Of a DNA stretch of 50,821 nucleotides, positions 16,827 through 25,512 are shown piece after piece (position 1 is the first letter of the stretch; every line of letters begins with the position of its first letter). A program made the translations under genes and the position numbers. This DNA comes from an uncultured Sutterella sp. Lineage in GTDB: Bacteria; Pseudomonadota; Gammaproteobacteria; Burkholderiales; Burkholderiaceae_F. The DNA is taken from NCBI GenBank assembly GCA_905212345.1, contig CAJMEC010000009.1:1-50821 (forward strand), written 5' to 3'. The notes beneath the pieces are model-generated. The model worked only from the letters and a program-made list of their open reading frames with translations, did not search any database and was not told the DNA's origin.

Positions 16827-17321
16827 TTGGACAAGTTCCCTCCAATCATCCTCGTTAGTGCCTGTCTTATGGGACAAAAAGTTCGCTTTGATGGGCAGAG
16901 TCGACCGACTGATCTTGGTTGTTTAATCAAAAGAGGCTGGCTCTTATTGCCTGTTTGTCCTGAATGCGCAGGTGGCTTATCTGTCCCGCGCAGCCCTTGT
17001 GAAATTGAGTTTTCAGGTAATGCTAAGGGCGTTTTAGATAACAAGTCGCGCGTTTTGAGTGTTAACGGTCGTGATTGTTCCGATCAATACCGTAAGGGAG
17101 CTTTTCATTGTTTAAAGACAGCTCAAAGTGTTAATGCTTCTTTTGCGCTATTAAAAGAAAGAAGTCCGGCCTGTGGGGTTTGTTTTATTCATTCCGGAAA
17201 CTTTGACGGGCGACTCAGAGAGGGCCGGGGAGTTCTTGCTGAATTGCTCCACCAATCAGGAGTAAAAATTTTCAGTGAAAACCAAATACCCGAATTATTA
17301 CTTGCTGTTGAAAAATCTTGA
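16827..17321 (+). CDS. DUF523 family protein
   Basis: This 164-residue protein has the DUF523 signatures: VSACLMGQKVRFDG at the start, then CPECAGGLSVPRSPCEIE, and later LLKERSPACG. The conserved cysteines suggest a metal- or sulfur-binding role, but no function is established for the family. The start is probably TTG at 16827, directly after the pth stop, with GAGGA inside the pth end as ribosome binding site. It is likely co-transcribed with pth. Confidence 0.82.
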   Translation: MDKFPPIILVSACLMGQKVRFDGQSRPTDLGCLIKRGWLLLPVCPECAGGLSVPRSPCEIEFSGNAKGVLDNKSRVLSVNGRDCSDQYRKGAFHCLKTAQSVNASFALLKERSPACGVCFIHSGNFDGRLREGRGVLAELLHQSGVKIFSENQIPELLLAVEKS

Positions 17322-17398
17322 TTTTCTCTTCAATGGCTCTCTTGTAGTGTCGCATCTGAATGCTAAAATGCACGCATTAACTTTTTGGAAATAAAATC

Positions 17399-18493
17399 AT
17401 GGGATTGAAATGTGGAATCGTCGGTTTGCCCAATGTCGGCAAATCCACTATCTTTAACGCTTTAACTAAAGCAGGCATCGCAGCAGAAAACTATCCTTTC
17501 TGCACTATTGAACCCAATGTTGGCATTGTTGAGGTCCCCGATAACCGACTTCAACAGCTCGCTGATATCGTACACCCTGCCCGAATTGTTCCTGCTGTTG
17601 TCGAGTTTGTAGACATTGCCGGTCTTGTTGCCGGCGCCAGTAAGGGTGAAGGTTTGGGCAATCAATTTTTAGCCAATATTCGTGAGTGCGATGCCATTGC
17701 CCATATCGTTCGCTGTTTCAATGACGACAATATCGTTCACGTCGCCGGCCACGTTAACCCCACGGAAGATATTGAGGTTATCAATACGGAATTAGCTTTG
17801 GCGGACTTGGCAACTGTTGAGAAGATGCTCAATAAATACTCAAAGCAAGCTCGACAAGGTGGAGACAAGGAAGCTTTGAAATTAGTTACGGTCTTGGAAA
17901 AAATCCAACCCGTACTCAACGAAGGCAGGCCGGCTCGTCAAGTGTCGCTAACTCCTGAAGAAAAAGCCATTATCAAACCGCTTTGCCTTTTAACCGTTAA
18001 ACCCACCATGTACGTCGCCAACGTGGATGACAGCGGTTTTGACAATAATCCCTTGCTTGAGGCCGTCAAAGCATTTGCTGCTAAAGAAAATGCTCCCGTT
18101 GTGGCTTTATGCGCAAAAATTGAAAGCGAAATTGCGGAATTAGATGAAGAAGATAAAGCACTCTTCTTAGAAGACATGGGGATGCATGAAGCAGGTTTGG
18201 ATCGCGTCATTAGAGCCGGTTATGATCTGCTTGGTTTGCAGACATACTTTACGGCCGGACCTAAAGAGGTTCGCGCCTGGACAATTCATAAGGGAGATAC
18301 CGCTCCTCAAGCCGCCGGTGTGATTCATACTGACTTTGAACGTGGATTCATTCGAGCTCAGACTATTTCATTTGATGATTACATTTCTCATCATGGAGAA
18401 AAAGGAGCCCAAGAAGCAGGGAAAATGCGCGCTGAAGGAAAGGATTACATCGTCCAAGACGGTGATGTCATGAATTTCCTCTTTAATGTTTAA
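17399..18493 (+). CDS. ychF: Redox-regulated ATPase YchF (OLA1 family)
   Basis: YchF is a universally conserved P-loop protein of the Obg family that prefers ATP to GTP and binds ribosomes. The 364-residue protein has the P-loop GLPNVGKST (about 8-16), the switch-region DIAGLVAGASKGEGLGNQFL, and a C-terminal TGS domain (about 280-362, with TYFTAGPKEVRAWT and FIRAQTISFDDY). The length matches the family (363). The NAMD specificity element of the Obg group is replaced by NVDD here (ANVDDSG). TTTTGGAAA upstream acts as ribosome binding site. The pth-ychF neighbourhood is widespread. Confidence 0.96.
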   Translation: MGLKCGIVGLPNVGKSTIFNALTKAGIAAENYPFCTIEPNVGIVEVPDNRLQQLADIVHPARIVPAVVEFVDIAGLVAGASKGEGLGNQFLANIRECDAIAHIVRCFNDDNIVHVAGHVNPTEDIEVINTELALADLATVEKMLNKYSKQARQGGDKEALKLVTVLEKIQPVLNEGRPARQVSLTPEEKAIIKPLCLLTVKPTMYVANVDDSGFDNNPLLEAVKAFAAKENAPVVALCAKIESEIAELDEEDKALFLEDMGMHEAGLDRVIRAGYDLLGLQTYFTAGPKEVRAWTIHKGDTAPQAAGVIHTDFERGFIRAQTISFDDYISHHGEKGAQEAGKMRAEGKDYIVQDGDVMNFLFNV

Positions 18494-18501
18494 AATAAAA
18501 A

Positions 18502-18522
18502 GGTGGATCGTAACGATCCACC
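18502..18522. repeat. Perfect 9-bp inverted repeat between ychF and the XRE gene
   Basis: GGTGGATCG (18502-18510) and CGATCCACC (18514-18522) are exact reverse complements around TAA. No T-run follows directly, so it is not a standard terminator. It lies 39 bases before the XRE regulator start and may be an operator, or a weak terminator for ychF. Confidence 0.6.
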
Positions 18523-18561
18523 CGATAGATATTTTGGTACATTTTTATTAGACCTTAAATT

Positions 18562-18936
18562 ATGGCAACTGTTCTTGCGAAACGTCGTCGAGAATTTGGT
18601 GAACGGTTAAGAACCGAACGGGAACGTTTGGGCTATACCGAACTGCAAATTGCCCAGCTGCTTGGTGTGCCCTTGGAAATGTACCAAAAGTATGAGTTGG
18701 GGCAAGAAGATCCGGGAATTTTTAGGATGCCCCGACTCAACGATTGCGGTTTTGATATTCTTTTTATCATCACCAGTGAGCGCCATAATCCTATCGAAGA
18801 AGAAAGCGAGCTGCTGGCCCGTTTCAGGGAACTCTCTAACCGAGGAAGAGATTCTATTTTCATGACGCTTGACGCTCTCGAGCGTCTCGCTCCTAACTTA
18901 CGTCAAACCATTCGGAATAAGTGGCGTAACAAATAG
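18562..18936 (+). CDS. Small XRE-family helix-turn-helix protein
   Basis: This 124-residue protein has an N-terminal helix-turn-helix of the Cro/CI (XRE) type at about residues 12-65 (FGERLRTERERLGYTELQIA, then LGVPLEMYQKYELGQ). The C-terminal half (about 75-124) is charged and probably helical, with no recognised domain. Target and signal are unknown. No toxin-like partner lies beside it. A perfect inverted repeat just upstream would suit autoregulation. No strong ribosome binding site is visible. Confidence 0.75.
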   Translation: MATVLAKRRREFGERLRTERERLGYTELQIAQLLGVPLEMYQKYELGQEDPGIFRMPRLNDCGFDILFIITSERHNPIEEESELLARFRELSNRGRDSIFMTLDALERLAPNLRQTIRNKWRNK

Positions 18937-19011
18937 AGCCCTTTTGGTTCTGCAACGGATCGCGTTTCGTGCTATGTTTGGCAAAGTGATTCTGTGTTCT
19001 GGACAAATCCC

Positions 19012-21255
19012 ATGCGTACTATCCGCAAAATTCTCTGGGTGATCTGCATATTGGCGCTGTTGGCTATCAGTAGCGTCGTTGCCCTGTATTTTCTTGTTAC
19101 CCCGACGTCCGTTCAAGATCGTTTGCAATCGTCCTTAAATCAGATGGGCTTAGTCATGCGTGCAAACGAACTACCGACCGTAAGGGTTTTACCAACGATA
19201 TCGGTTGCTCTGCCCAGCGCTCAACTGTTTGACTCACAAAACAAACTGATCGCAATCTACCGTTCTGCCCACTTCACCGTAAGCCCCGTTTGGCTCATTT
19301 TCGGTCAAATCCACATTGAGAAGATCTTAGTTGACGGATTTTCGTTGCAAGAAACGGAGTGTCCTTCATTACCTGAGTGGTTAAAAAATAATTCCACAAC
19401 CGATACGGCTCTTGTTGATGGTTTAGCGGTTGAGTCTATTGAATTCAACGACTCAGACATTCACCTGAAACACGAGGGAAGGCTGTTCAATCTTCAAAAT
19501 CTGCGGGCAGTTATCTCCGCTCCAGCTCCCCAGATGCATGCACCGGTTGCACTCAGCACGCAAATTCAGATATTGCCTGAAAACCTTCTATTGGATGTAC
19601 AGGCAGGGTTTTCTTTGGACTTGAATTTAGCGGATGGGAAAGTCGCCATTGAAAATCTTTCCGTTCAAACCAACGGAACTCAACAAGGCAAATCTTTCCA
19701 AGCACAATTGGATTCTCCTCTAACTCAATTGTCAGCTGAAACCATTTATACAAAAACCGCAAAAGTACAAATAAGCGCTGATCAATCCCTCGGCGATGTC
19801 TCTTTGTCTGTGGCTGAATTACATATCAACCAAGACAATTGGCAAGCACCAGACTTCTATATTCAATACAACAAGGGGGCAGGGGATCAAGCTTTGAAAG
19901 TTGACTTGCGTTCACCCATCATTTTTGACACAGCAACAACTTTCACAACAGCCGATCATATCCAGGGATCAATTACTTTGCCTGAACAAACAGAAAGCAT
20001 TCCTGTCTCCGGCAATGTGAAAATTGATTGGAATAAAGAAAAAATTCACAGTGAAATCTTTGCCAGACTTCACGGAGCACCTATGACATTTCGAGGTGAG
20101 AGTGCTGGATTTGATTTTCCTGACATCAAAGGTGACCTTGTTTTTGGCCGACTGGAATTGAGTGATTTATCTGTTTTCAGATCATTACAAAGAGCTCAAG
20201 CTACTTTACCTGACACGTTACTGCCCCACCAGTCAGAAGTTCAAGCTAGCGCGTCTAACGATATGATCTCTGAAGCGCAACCGCCAGAACTTCCTTCCTC
20301 CGGCAGTCAAGAAGATACCTCCCTTGAAACGATAGATGAGGCAGCTCCTTCAGCCGTCACTCAGGCAAATAGGGATAGCGAAGTAACCGAAGAACAATCT
20401 CACGAAGGCTCTACCGAAGTCTCTTCGGTAGCTACTTCAGAAATGACAGATCAGGAAACCGCGAGCATTGATTCTTCTTTACCGTTTGACTTTTTGAACC
20501 ACTTTGACTTTAACGGTTCAATAATCATTGGCGAACTATCAACCGGGTCGGTCAAATTAGTGCAACTGAAATCAAACATGCAGATTCAGAAGGGCGTTTT
20601 AAGACTCCCCAAAGCCAAAGCCCTTACATACGATGGCAAGACCGAATTGGATGTCCAATTGAATGCACAAGGTCACTGGAATGTTGTTTATCGAGGTGAA
20701 AGTATTAACCTGTCCTCTCTTCTCAATGATGCAAACGGCAATAGTAAGGTGGGAGGAATATTGAACCTGCAAGCTAATTTGTATGGTGGAGGCTTTACAC
20801 AGCAAGCCTTAAATGGACAAATCGGATTTTCTGCGTCACAGGGAAAACTTTTTGGTTTTAACCTCGAAGACGCGATAGTTGCCTTAAAGCAATATAGAGA
20901 ACCCGAGCAGAAAAGTGATCTTTTTACAGAAACAGAACATTTTGGCGGCGTCGTGACGATACACGATGGTCAGGCAGTTATTGACAATTTAGGGGTTAAT
21001 TTTGGATCTTCACGCGCACAGGGACAAGCTCAAGTTGATTTGAACAATCATTCGCTAACCGGACAATTAACAGGCAAAAGCAATGGATTGGATTTGACAA
21101 TTAATTTGTCTGGTCAATGGCAATCACCAATTGCGATGTTAGATACTGAGCAAATCCGCAAGACGAATAACCTTGTTGCCCAACCTCAGCCGAAGGAGGA
21201 AAAGAAGCCGTCTGGCTGGGACAAATTGAAAGATTTCTTCAGAAATCGTTTCTAA
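19012..21255 (+). CDS. AsmA-family membrane-anchored protein
   Basis: The ATG at 19012 gives 747 residues; a GTG at 18994 is an alternative. One N-terminal transmembrane helix (about 5-28) leads to a long periplasmic region. The C-terminal part (about 500-730) matches AsmA: LNGQIGFSASQGKLFGFNLEDAI, and later TGQLTGKSNGLDLTINLSG. AsmA-like proteins are related to VPS13-type lipid bridges and are linked to outer-membrane lipid balance. Residues about 400-485 form an acidic, serine-rich and probably disordered linker. The C-terminal GWDKLKDFFRNRF is basic. It is a single gene, ended by a terminator. Confidence 0.83.
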   Translation: MRTIRKILWVICILALLAISSVVALYFLVTPTSVQDRLQSSLNQMGLVMRANELPTVRVLPTISVALPSAQLFDSQNKLIAIYRSAHFTVSPVWLIFGQIHIEKILVDGFSLQETECPSLPEWLKNNSTTDTALVDGLAVESIEFNDSDIHLKHEGRLFNLQNLRAVISAPAPQMHAPVALSTQIQILPENLLLDVQAGFSLDLNLADGKVAIENLSVQTNGTQQGKSFQAQLDSPLTQLSAETIYTKTAKVQISADQSLGDVSLSVAELHINQDNWQAPDFYIQYNKGAGDQALKVDLRSPIIFDTATTFTTADHIQGSITLPEQTESIPVSGNVKIDWNKEKIHSEIFARLHGAPMTFRGESAGFDFPDIKGDLVFGRLELSDLSVFRSLQRAQATLPDTLLPHQSEVQASASNDMISEAQPPELPSSGSQEDTSLETIDEAAPSAVTQANRDSEVTEEQSHEGSTEVSSVATSEMTDQETASIDSSLPFDFLNHFDFNGSIIIGELSTGSVKLVQLKSNMQIQKGVLRLPKAKALTYDGKTELDVQLNAQGHWNVVYRGESINLSSLLNDANGNSKVGGILNLQANLYGGGFTQQALNGQIGFSASQGKLFGFNLEDAIVALKQYREPEQKSDLFTETEHFGGVVTIHDGQAVIDNLGVNFGSSRAQGQAQVDLNNHSLTGQLTGKSNGLDLTINLSGQWQSPIAMLDTEQIRKTNNLVAQPQPKEEKKPSGWDKLKDFFRNRF

Positions 21256-21262
21256 TAGCAAG

Positions 21263-21288
21263 AAGGAGTGGCCAAACCACTCCTTTTT
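21263..21288 (+). terminator. Intrinsic terminator after the AsmA-like gene
   Basis: AAGGAGTGG (21263-21271, allowing one offset) pairs with CCACTCCTT (21277-21285), followed by TTTCTTTT. It lies between convergent asmA-like and ftsY ends and mainly serves the plus strand. Confidence 0.85.
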
Positions 21289-21291
21289 CTT

Positions 21292-22218
21292 TTAACCGAT
21301 AAGAGCTTTTGCAAACTCTTTTGCATCAAACGGCTGCAAATCTTCGATAGACTCTCCGACACCGATAAAGTAGATAGGGATAGGGTTATCGGCGCGCATG
21401 CGGCTGATAGCCACTAAAACTCCCCCCTTCGCTGTCCCATCTAATTTAGTTATGATCAATCCGGTTAGAGGAACCGCCTCATCAAAAGCTTTTACCTGAG
21501 CCAAAGCATTTTGTCCATTCGTTCCGTCAATGACCAGAATCACTTCATGAGGGGCACCCTCTAATGACTTATTTTGCGAACGTGCGATCCGTTTGAGTTC
21601 CTCCATAAGTCGAGTCTGTGTTGTCAAACGACCTGCCGTGTCAACGATGACGACATCGCTTCCTCGAGCCTTACCAGCACTGACAGCATCAAAAGCCACA
21701 GCTGCCGGATCTCCACCTGTCTGGGAAATAACTTCTACGCGATTTCTTTCTCCCCAAACAGCCAATTGTTCGCGAGCGGCCGCACGGAACGTATCGCCAG
21801 CAGCCAACAAAACACTTTTTCCCTGAGAAGAAAGCCATTTGCTGATTTTTCCAATAGATGTTGTCTTACCTGCGCCGTTTACTCCAACCATCATCATCAC
21901 AATTGGTTTGGTTCGATCTAGGTTAATTCGACCTTGTGCCGGCATTAAAAGGGCAACAATTTCTTCTCTTAGAGCTTCACGAACTTCTTCTTGTGTTTTT
22001 AGCCCTTTCAGTTGAATAGTATCTCTTAACTTTCCCAGTAACTCCGATACCGTTGAAACGCCCATATCGGCAGAAATCAAAGCGAATTCAAGTTCCTCTA
22101 AAAAATCCTCATCGACCTTACCACCGGTAAAAAGTCCGATAATATTGACTCGAGTTCGATGTAAACCGTTTTTTAACCGATCTAACCATCCCGCTTTTTT
22201 ATTTTCAGTCGTTATCAT
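21292..22218 (-). CDS. ftsY: Signal recognition particle receptor FtsY
   Basis: FtsY is the membrane receptor GTPase for SRP-bound ribosomes. The 308-residue protein contains only the NG domains: the N domain (about 1-85) and the G domain with GVNGAGKTTSIGK, DTFRAAAREQL, DTAGR and TKLDGTAKGG. The long acidic A domain of E. coli FtsY is missing, as in many betaproteobacteria. The start codon lies only 6 bases from the divergent rsmD start, so each promoter must overlap the other gene. Confidence 0.96.
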   Translation of the reverse strand: MITTENKKAGWLDRLKNGLHRTRVNIIGLFTGGKVDEDFLEELEFALISADMGVSTVSELLGKLRDTIQLKGLKTQEEVREALREEIVALLMPAQGRINLDRTKPIVMMMVGVNGAGKTTSIGKISKWLSSQGKSVLLAAGDTFRAAAREQLAVWGERNRVEVISQTGGDPAAVAFDAVSAGKARGSDVVIVDTAGRLTTQTRLMEELKRIARSQNKSLEGAPHEVILVIDGTNGQNALAQVKAFDEAVPLTGLIITKLDGTAKGGVLVAISRMRADNPIPIYFIGVGESIEDLQPFDAKEFAKALIG

Positions 22219-22224
22219 TAGCGT

Positions 22225-22854
22225 ATGCGTCCATTAAAGAAACAAAATCAATCACAAAACGTAAGTTTACCAAGAGCGCGCGCAGCAGGTACTGTCAGAA
22301 TTATCTCTGGCAAATGGCGCCGTACGCCTCTAGCCGTCGCCGATTTTGACGGTTTGCGTCCGACTGGTGATCGGATTCGAGAAACACTTTTTAATTGGCT
22401 TAATTACCTTTTAGGTGATTATTCTGAAATTGAAGGTCTGGATATGTTTGCCGGATCAGGTGCTCTGGGTTTTGAGTTAGCCAGCCGAGGAGCGCGCAAC
22501 GTTACTTTGCTCGAGAAAAATCGTCGTGTTTATGAAAAACTCTGTCTTTCACGAGCCAAATTACGGGCAGAAGACATTTTAGATATTCGTTGTGCAGACG
22601 CTCTGGGCGATATTCGCTCTTTCAACAAAAAATACGACATTATTTTTATTGACCCCCCTTTTGCACTGAATTTACACGAAAAAGCTATTAAATTAGCGCT
22701 TTCCCTTCTTAAAAAGGATGGTTTCATTTACATCGAGTCACCAAAAGAATGGGATGCACAAATTTTGGCTGACTTAAAATTAACCGTTATAAGAGAGTCT
22801 GAAACCGGAGCGGTGGCCTTCCGACTGGTCAGCCCTAAACAGGAAGAAAAATGA
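22225..22854 (+). CDS. rsmD: 16S rRNA (guanine-966-N2)-methyltransferase
   Basis: RsmD methylates G966 of 16S rRNA. The 209-residue protein has the expected start VRIISGKWRRTPL, the RPTGDRIRETLFNWL segment, SAM motif I LDMFAGSGALGFELASRGA and the catalytic motif IFIDPPF. An extra 20 or so residues precede the usual start; no better in-frame start is seen. The stop overlaps coaD by 4 bases (ATGA). The divergent arrangement with ftsY is common in proteobacteria. Confidence 0.94.
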   Translation: MRPLKKQNQSQNVSLPRARAAGTVRIISGKWRRTPLAVADFDGLRPTGDRIRETLFNWLNYLLGDYSEIEGLDMFAGSGALGFELASRGARNVTLLEKNRRVYEKLCLSRAKLRAEDILDIRCADALGDIRSFNKKYDIIFIDPPFALNLHEKAIKLALSLLKKDGFIYIESPKEWDAQILADLKLTVIRESETGAVAFRLVSPKQEEK

Positions 22855-23339
22855 CAATTGCAATTTATGCAGGTACGTTTGACCCCTTTACTCTCGGACA
22901 CGAAGATGTGCTTGATCGTGCCCGTCAAATCTTCGATGAAGTCATTGTGGCAGTTGCTGCCGATACCGGAAAAAATCCCTTCTTTTCTTTTGAGGAAAGA
23001 GTTGATTTAGCCAGCCGATCTTTAGCAGGAATTAAAGGCGTCAAAGTCGTTGGATTTGAAGGTTTGTTGAGTGAATTTGTCAAGGCAACCGGTGCTTCTG
23101 TCCTTATCCGAGGTGTTCGAAACGGGAGCGATTTCGACTACGAGACACGTATGGCCTGTGTCAATCATGCATTAAACAGTAATGTTCAAACAATATTTTT
23201 CCCGCCTATTAACGGCACCCAATCCATTTCCGGCTCATTAGTCAGAGAAATTCATCGTCTAGGGGGCGATGTTTCAGCTTTTGTCAGTCCCATTGTTTCA
23301 CAAGCATTGGAAGCCAAGCGTTTAGGAGCTAAACAATGA
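22851..23339 (+). CDS. coaD: Phosphopantetheine adenylyltransferase
   Basis: CoaD makes dephospho-CoA from phosphopantetheine and ATP. The 162-residue protein has the nucleotidyltransferase motif AGTFDPFTLGH near the start, IRGVRNGSDFDYE near residue 90, and SISGSLVREI in place of the usual ISSTMVRE-like loop. Length matches E. coli (159). It overlaps both rsmD and ppx by 4 bases, so the three are translationally coupled. Confidence 0.96.
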   Translation: MTIAIYAGTFDPFTLGHEDVLDRARQIFDEVIVAVAADTGKNPFFSFEERVDLASRSLAGIKGVKVVGFEGLLSEFVKATGASVLIRGVRNGSDFDYETRMACVNHALNSNVQTIFFPPINGTQSISGSLVREIHRLGGDVSAFVSPIVSQALEAKRLGAKQ

Positions 23340-24808
23340 GTATCCGTCTGGCAGCTATAGATTTAGGATCCAACAGTTTTCGCTTGGAAATCGGTCGGGT
23401 TGAAGGTCATGAGATTAGCTGCGAACATTACAGTAAAGAAGGTGTTCGGTTAGCTGCTGGACTCGATAACAACGGTTATCTAACTGAGGAAGTTCAGCAA
23501 AAAGCACTTCATACCTTGGCTCGTTTTCAAGAAAAAATTAAAGACTTCAAACCAGAACATGTGCGAGCCGTAGGCACTCAAACGATCAGAATTGCACAAA
23601 ATAACAAAGCGTTCCTACTACGAGCTCAAGACGTGCTGGGTTTCCCTATTGAAATATTGCCCGGACAGGAAGAAGCTCGACTGGTTTTTGAAGGTTGTGC
23701 CCACCGTTTACCTCTTTCTGATAAAAAACGTCTGATCATCGATATCGGCGGTGGTTCAACGGAGCTAGTTACAGGATCGGGACTTCATGCCGACCGTTGT
23801 GAATCATTTCACGTTGGCTGTGTCAATTTATCTCTACAGTATTTTCCGAATGGGGAAATTACTCGTGAAGGCTATGAGGCAGCTAAATTAGCTGCAATGG
23901 CGGAATTTCAAGAAGGTCGTGAACGATTTAATTCCACCCTATGGGATGAAGCCTATGGCTCATCCGGATCTATGGAAGCAATTTGCAGTCTCGCTAAATC
24001 TTTTGGTATGGACTCTTATACGATTTCTCAAGAAAGACTTTGCGAAATTCGTGATGCAATGATCGCCAAGGGACATGTTGATAAGCTAGATTTCCCTGAT
24101 CTGCATCGTTCAAGGAAAGAAGTAATCACGGGAGGACTTGCGGTTCTTCATGCCGCCTGTGATGCTCTCAACATTAAGAACATAAAGTTCTCAGCAGGGG
24201 CTTTGCGGGTCGGGTTACTTTACGAGCTACTTTCCCGCCTAAATGGCAACGATTTAAGAGAATCCAACGCTTGGGAACTGTTGCGTTACAGTGCCGTTTC
24301 CGAAGCGCAGGCCAAACGCGTTGATCTGCTTGCCCAAAAGCTTCTTCAACGCCTTTTCCCTGAGGCCTCCGAGGACATAAAAAAACGCCTTCATTGGGCG
24401 GCATTATTGCATGAAACAGGCAATCTCATTAGCCACAACCGTTTTCACAGACTAGGTGCCTACCTGATCGAACATTTTGATCTGCAAGGTTTTTCCATCA
24501 ATGATCGTCATTGGGTTTCACAGTTAGTTCTCGGCCACAGAGGCAGACTCTACAAAATTGAGTCTCAACTAGACAATGAGATGTGGGCGAAATCACTACT
24601 GGCGTTACGTTTAGCAAGCATCATTGCCCATAAGCGCGAGGATATTGAACTGCCTGATTTCGAATTGACTCAAGAAGGTAAGCGTCACTGGCGCTTATCA
24701 TTTAAAGATTCAAGTTGGCTGAATAAACATCCTCTAACACATTTTCTCCTACAAAGAGAAGTTGAAGCTTGGAAAGCCGTACAATATCAGTTTGACTTTG
24801 AGAAATAA
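23336..24808 (+). CDS. ppx: Exopolyphosphatase (Ppx/GppA family)
   Basis: Ppx/GppA enzymes degrade polyphosphate or convert pppGpp to ppGpp. The 490-residue protein has the ASKHA-fold phosphate-binding segments AAIDLGSNSFRLEIG (N-terminus) and IIDIGGGSTELVTG (about 140). The catalytic glutamate is probably in PGQEEARLVFEG. The C-terminal half (about 310-490) is an HD-like helical domain with LLHETGN and LGHRG. Which substrate is preferred cannot be told from sequence. It overlaps coaD by 4 bases, with ftsE close behind. Confidence 0.9.
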   Translation: MSIRLAAIDLGSNSFRLEIGRVEGHEISCEHYSKEGVRLAAGLDNNGYLTEEVQQKALHTLARFQEKIKDFKPEHVRAVGTQTIRIAQNNKAFLLRAQDVLGFPIEILPGQEEARLVFEGCAHRLPLSDKKRLIIDIGGGSTELVTGSGLHADRCESFHVGCVNLSLQYFPNGEITREGYEAAKLAAMAEFQEGRERFNSTLWDEAYGSSGSMEAICSLAKSFGMDSYTISQERLCEIRDAMIAKGHVDKLDFPDLHRSRKEVITGGLAVLHAACDALNIKNIKFSAGALRVGLLYELLSRLNGNDLRESNAWELLRYSAVSEAQAKRVDLLAQKLLQRLFPEASEDIKKRLHWAALLHETGNLISHNRFHRLGAYLIEHFDLQGFSINDRHWVSQLVLGHRGRLYKIESQLDNEMWAKSLLALRLASIIAHKREDIELPDFELTQEGKRHWRLSFKDSSWLNKHPLTHFLLQREVEAWKAVQYQFDFEK

Positions 24809-24816
24809 TTTTATTG

Positions 24817-25512
24817 ATGTTTGACACTTCCCTACCCGCCCAAATTCAAGAAGAACCGTTGGTTCAGTTATCACATGTGTTTGTGGAATTTGACCAATTG
24901 CAAGTACTTCGCGATGTATCGGTAGATATCTACCGAGGGGAGTTCGTTGTCCTGCACGGAGATACAGGATGTGGGAAGTCAACAGTTTTGCGGCTAATCG
25001 CCGGCTTATTAAATCCCACTAGAGGTGCGGTGAGAGTGGCCGGAGAAGATGTTCAGGAGTTTTCTACCCTTCAACGTCGTTGGCTTCGAAGGGCGATTGG
25101 ACTGATGCTCCAAAATTCACCTTTACTGGAAGACAGAACCATTTTGGAAAACGTCATGTTGCCTGCTTTGGCCGCCGACGCCAGTACTGATCAAGCCAGG
25201 CAACAAGCATTGGCCGCCCTTTCTCGTTGCCATATGTCCGATTGGGCTCAGAACTATCCGATCGATTTATCTTCCGGCCAAAGACAACAAGTCAGCCTTG
25301 CGCGAGCCGTGGTTAATCAGCCCGTTTTGATTTTGGCCGACGAACCTGCGGCGCATTTGGATGCTAATAATGCTCAAACCGTTATTAATCTTTTAGGGGA
25401 ATTTGCCAGCGCGGGGGTAACTGTTATTGTAGCCTCACACCTTCTTTTGGCTCCGCGTGACATCGCCTACAGGGAAGTCAAATTTGCCTCTCAACACGGA
25501 GGAATGCCATGA
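24817..25512 (+). CDS. ftsE: Cell division ATP-binding protein FtsE
   Basis: FtsE is the ATPase of the FtsEX complex, which triggers septal wall hydrolysis through EnvC-type activators. From ATG 24817 it has 231 residues. Motifs are Walker A GDTGCGKST, a signature of LSSGQRQQVSLARA (LSSGQ instead of LSGGE) and Walker B LILADEPAAHLD, which departs from the usual DEPTGNLD. Identity is supported by the overlapping ftsX and by rpoH downstream, as in E. coli. An EnvC-like gene lies at 32427, about 6 kb away. No clear ribosome binding site is seen. Confidence 0.9.
   Translation: MFDTSLPAQIQEEPLVQLSHVFVEFDQLQVLRDVSVDIYRGEFVVLHGDTGCGKSTVLRLIAGLLNPTRGAVRVAGEDVQEFSTLQRRWLRRAIGLMLQNSPLLEDRTILENVMLPALAADASTDQARQQALAALSRCHMSDWAQNYPIDLSSGQRQQVSLARAVVNQPVLILADEPAAHLDANNAQTVINLLGEFASAGVTVIVASHLLLAPRDIAYREVKFASQHGGMP

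Noticed and set aside
18562..18936. XRE protein as the antitoxin of a toxin-antitoxin pair
   Set aside because: No small toxin-like gene lies beside it; the neighbours are ychF and an AsmA-like gene.
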